Below, in pieces: positions 15,301-16,897 of a stretch of 16,897 bases of DNA. Each line of letters begins with the position of its first letter. The stretch's first letter is position 1. The DNA lies in the NCBI GenBank assembly GCA_031288955.1, contig JAITQJ010000056.1, positions 1 to 16,897 on the forward strand. Reading direction: 5' to 3'. The notes beneath the pieces were generated by a model. The model ran no database searches and was not told where the DNA came from. It worked only from the letters and a program-made list of their open reading frames with translations. The DNA is from Planctomycetaceae bacterium (GTDB lineage: Bacteria; Planctomycetota; Planctomycetia; Pirellulales; Thermoguttaceae). Made by a program: the position numbers and the translations under genes.

Positions 15301-16476
15301 GCATTTCCGCTGTATCAGCAGGCACTGGCATTGCTGCCGCCGAAAAAAGAATTTTGCTCGGCAACGCTTCGCCTCGCAGAAGAACTTTATAACGAATACG
15401 GCGAAGAGGAACCGGCGAAATGGATTGGATTGGCGATTCTTTCGCAGGAATGGGACGGCGTTTCGGGAAATAAAATGGTGCAGGATGCTTCCGATATGCT
15501 TTCGGCTTTGGGCAGTAAAATGCGCAAGACAGGACGCAATGACGAGGCGCAGCAACTGGCGGAAGCGGTAAGGGAAGCGAAACTTCGGGACTGCGTTATC
15601 ACGGTGGAATGGACGGGTGATGCGAATCTGGATATGATGGTGCGTGAACCGGCGGATACATACTGCTGGTTTATGAGTCCCCGCAGCACTTCCGGCGGTT
15701 TGCTCAAACCAGCAGAGACGAATGTTTCTGCCGCCGCTGTGGGAAACACAGTGGGAAACGCTGCGGGAAATGTGCGGAAATTGATGTACGTTTGTCCGAA
15801 AGGTTTCAACGGAACATACACATTGCTGCTGCAAAAAGAATGGGGAACGGTTGCAAATAATTTGGTGAAAGTTTCGATTGATACGAATGTTGCGGCGGGC
15901 GATAAATCATCGGAGGGCAAGGCATATCCTCTGAAATCGGAAGGGATATTTGTGAACTTTCCGCTGGAAACCGGTCGGCGGACGGAATCTGTTGCCGATG
16001 CGGAATTGACGGAAGCCGATTTGCAGGCGAGTGTTGCCCAACAGACGGTTCATCGCAACAGGCTGCTGCGTATTCTGCATAATGACGGTGTACTGGGACA
16101 AGCAGCCGATGCTGACCCATTGGCGACAGCGGCTGCGGCGGCTACTGCGGCATCTGGAACGACAGGAACGACAGCAGGCACGTCGACGACGAGTCCGTTT
16201 AACACGATATTGGAGCAGCGTGCCGGCTCGGTGGGGTATCAGCCGGACATATCATATATTTCCGAGGGGCCGTCGTTGATGGCAGAAGCGGTTGTAACGC
16301 CTGACCGGTGTTATGTTCTTTTGCGTCCGTACTTCTCGCCGAACGGCGGCGGTATGAGCGGGGGTTACGGCGGAATGAGCGGCGGTTACGGCGGTACGAG
16401 CGGCGGTTATGGCGGTATGAGCGGCGGTATGAGCGGCGGCTACGGCGGTATGAGCAGCGGTATGGGTATGTATTAA
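12376..16476 (+). CDS. Secreted multidomain vWA protein with STN-like domain and Gly/Met-rich tracts
   Basis: A protein of 1366 residues. A signal peptide (1-25, ending VYA) is followed by a von Willebrand A domain (about 59-222) with an intact metal site: DTSAS 66-70, Thr 136, Asp 165. A TPR-like helix pair (372-402) and a charged helical or coiled-coil region (about 468-570) come next. Residues about 681-772 (IPLKIDDTTTFGDVI through MLLLTTVEE) resemble the short secretin/TonB N-terminal (STN) fold found in many planctomycete secreted proteins. A Gly/Met tract (792-840) leads to a helical region (about 850-1070) and then a beta-rich DUF2135-like domain (about 1073-1205: VEWTGDANLDMMVREP, VCPKGFNGTYTLLLQKEWG). 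An Ala/Thr linker (1250-1274) and a GGMSGGY-repeat tail (1324-1365) end it. Of three clustered ATGs, 12376 best fits the AAAGGGG site; 12370 would be 2 nt from it. It is probably a surface or periplasmic scaffold; the function is unknown. Confidence 0.9.
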   Translation: MMFQFARSFAVACVICAAAGTAVYAAVVPTEYAVYTSPQGTNYFAAGLQALSAAVPQANETVFLIDTSASQLGQPRLDTLQAVITAINTLPEGTQIQILAMDVRTTALTPGFVAKGSPEIEEALKKLHRRVPLGATDFGKGLWSVRQAFDGRETKANRSVLYLGDGRSMAKTLSLNLFKKETELFNEAKIAFTACSVGIQTNYGIIAAFANQTGGNLIELAADGKDDGAAKNAGKKLAESAAAAVVWVDPASVKFPESFTVYPQKIQPVRSDRATIVVGKSEAEKMPAFSLALEGQTAEGNVRLEYIATPKEKQSGNNYLRTVVETASKDGGLTIPITGWDTLVMMQELFIAGIANQIDKAAAAVETANPQKALLILNDVLTAEPDNKTAQELFQKAEKLQAAAVKAVPAIPYAAVQEEAKKETAVPDNTNSAAVSNPAQVDAVDKAHGVLLQKINNEVKNTIVDSAKRSEKDPDAAIQGLKLMQQLIRSNAALENAERASLIDRLGNTLKQIESEKFIREFRSVQEEADTAKQRSRQEAVREVQKVREKAVQVFNRLDSLLDSKEYQAAIAVGEEATNMLQSQNLPEVTAGHAARRLAQMMYYVEEYERLRYLRHVGFIDSFMEAEKSAIPIPDDPPLSYIDRERWLLLTDYRRKKYSTVTLSDPDDFTKKVSDILDRRIPLKIDDTTTFGDVIKQINAQLGTDEKIDIDLHQLALADAGEIRSDSPIAPDGGFDHPNMRLRNALKMLLEPHGMTFMVKNEMLLLTTVEEANKTDNMQIRVYPVGDIIFAGGGSVSGGMMGGMGMMGGMGGGMMGGMGGMGGGMMGGMGGMSGGYGGGMYSVPDEVKRSTASEVKVLLDKSAKSKNPGEFWAGYFAGEEVNHAAVKEVVRRLVKRLRSKEHAEDQVIAVIESALITGNGEPWMYEALTLSLYLKGAAKDEILRAALSAADFCDDPIDLLNVGLLMRTTLGLKREAFPLYQQALALLPPKKEFCSATLRLAEELYNEYGEEEPAKWIGLAILSQEWDGVSGNKMVQDASDMLSALGSKMRKTGRNDEAQQLAEAVREAKLRDCVITVEWTGDANLDMMVREPADTYCWFMSPRSTSGGLLKPAETNVSAAAVGNTVGNAAGNVRKLMYVCPKGFNGTYTLLLQKEWGTVANNLVKVSIDTNVAAGDKSSEGKAYPLKSEGIFVNFPLETGRRTESVADAELTEADLQASVAQQTVHRNRLLRILHNDGVLGQAADADPLATAAAAATAASGTTGTTAGTSTTSPFNTILEQRAGSVGYQPDISYISEGPSLMAEAVVTPDRCYVLLRPYFSPNGGGMSGGYGGMSGGYGGTSGGYGGMSGGMSGGYGGMSSGMGMY
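14749..14895 (+). repeat. In-gene Gly/Met-coding repeat tract
   Basis: Imperfect repeats of GGCGGTATG and GGCGGAATGATG units encode a Gly- and Met-only stretch ending in SGGYGGG. It separates the STN-like domain from the helical part of the vWA protein and is prone to length change by slippage. Confidence 0.9.
16345..16470 (+). repeat. In-gene GGMSGGY repeat tract (21-bp units)
   Basis: About five or six 21-bp units encode GGMSGGY, with one GGTSGGY variant and a shortened unit, and form the C-terminal tail of the vWA protein up to six nucleotides before the stop. Confidence 0.9.
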
Positions 16477-16483
16477 CGGCTGC

Positions 16484-16510
16484 GGCACTTTTGATATGTG
16501 CCTGATTTTT
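16484..16510 (+). terminator. Weak terminator-like hairpin after the vWA gene
   Basis: GGCAC (16484-16488) pairs with GTGCC (16498-16502) around 9 nt, and five T residues lie at 16506-16510. The stem is short and overlaps the next gene's promoter, so termination here would be partial at best. Confidence 0.3.
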
Positions 16511-16519
16511 GTGTATAAT
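16491..16519 (+). promoter_or_regulatory. Consensus sigma70 promoter for the 16545 gene
   Basis: TTGATA (16491-16496) and a perfect TATAAT (16514-16519) are separated by 17 bp. The transcript would start about 20 nt before the ATG, so the gene has its own promoter just after the vWA stop. Confidence 0.8.
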
Positions 16520-16544
16520 GGTCGTTCAAAAGGAGAACTGAAAA

Positions 16545-16897
16545 ATGTCTGATACACAATCGCCGAAGTCCGTGATGAGTTATGAACAAATTATGGGCTT
16601 GTTCCAGAAGATAGCCGAAGACTCGGAAAAAGCACAGGAAGAAGCCAAAGCTGAACGTGCGCAGTTCCAGAAAGAACTAGAGAAATTGCGTGAAGCCGCC
16701 GAAAAGCAGCGACGGATTACGGATAAGAAAATATCCGACCTCGGCGACCGGATTGGACAACTCGTTGAGGAAATGGTTGAAGGCGGAGTCGTCCGTAAGT
16801 TCAATAAATTAGGTTACACGTTCAATATAATAACCAAACGCGGGACGACGTTTGAAAGTAAGGAACTTGGTCTATCCTGCGAAGTTGACTTGTTCCT
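16545..16897 (+). CDS. DUF3782/PD-(D/E)XK nuclease-like protein (3' end outside window)
   Basis: Only the first 117 codons are in the window. Residues about 20-60 are a long Glu/Lys/Gln-rich helix, probably a coiled coil. The following SDLGDRIGQLVEEMVEGG and VRKFNKLGYTF resemble the DUF3782-type proteins common in cyanobacteria and planctomycetes, whose C-terminal part is a PD-(D/E)XK nuclease-like fold. The last visible residues, CEVDLF, fit the strand with the first catalytic Asp; the expected E-x-K strand would be just beyond the edge. The ATG has an AAAAGGAG site 9 nt upstream. The biological role of this family is not established, and the completeness of the active site cannot be judged here. 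Confidence 0.8.
   Translation, partial: MSDTQSPKSVMSYEQIMGLFQKIAEDSEKAQEEAKAERAQFQKELEKLREAAEKQRRITDKKISDLGDRIGQLVEEMVEGGVVRKFNKLGYTFNIITKRGTTFESKELGLSCEVDLF

Noticed and set aside
16252..16557. Antisense open frame rich in Ala, Thr and His opposite the GGMSGGY tract
   Set aside because: Its apparent repeats are only the reverse reading of the Gly/Met-coding units.

Overview
The window looks like a piece of a planctomycete chromosome. This is inferred from gene content, since no rRNA is present. It holds two Gfo/Idh/MocA-type oxidoreductases of the kinds abundant in Planctomycetes (one with a Tat signal), a very large secreted vWA protein with a secretin-like domain and Gly/Met tracts, a GroEL without a GroES partner, and weak or absent Shine-Dalgarno sites before many starts. 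Base composition is near 50% GC. No tRNA, rRNA, CRISPR array or intact mobile element was found.

Left part (1-5410, genes on the minus strand). A degraded ParB-like fragment (149-460) is followed by a short gap with a structured 45-bp repeat and a 16-bp tandem duplication. Then come a Tat-exported oxidoreductase (615-1907) with its own TTGACA/GATAAT promoter, groEL (2099-3712) with a strong terminator, a membrane-anchored protein of unknown function (3754-4305) and an SPFH/prohibitin-like membrane protein (4484-5347). The unknown gene and groEL are 41 bp apart and probably share a promoter at 4405-4432.

Middle (5411-10700). A second, larger oxidoreductase without a recognisable Tat signal (5530-7368, plus strand) diverges from the SPFH gene across a two-promoter region. 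It converges with a two-gene minus-strand operon: a CPA2/Kef-type cation:proton antiporter with two C-terminal TrkA-C domains (8318-10570), then ferrochelatase hemH (7388-8296).

Right part (10620-16897, plus strand). A perfect 14-bp inverted repeat carries back-to-back -10 boxes. An internally deleted IS5-type transposase remnant (10797-11155) lies just before a FliA/WhiG-type sigma factor (11260-12114). A second copy of the 45-bp repeat follows the sigma gene stop directly. The 4.1-kb vWA/STN-like/Gly-Met-rich secreted protein (12376-16476) comes next. After it, a consensus sigma70 promoter drives a DUF3782/PD-(D/E)XK-like gene cut by the window edge (16545-16897).

Most genes are housekeeping or lineage-typical and stand in separate transcription units. 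No obvious defence or biosynthetic cluster is present. The least explained elements are the structured 45-bp repeat, whose two copies show a compensatory stem change, the multidomain vWA protein, and the unknown membrane-anchored gene next to groEL.
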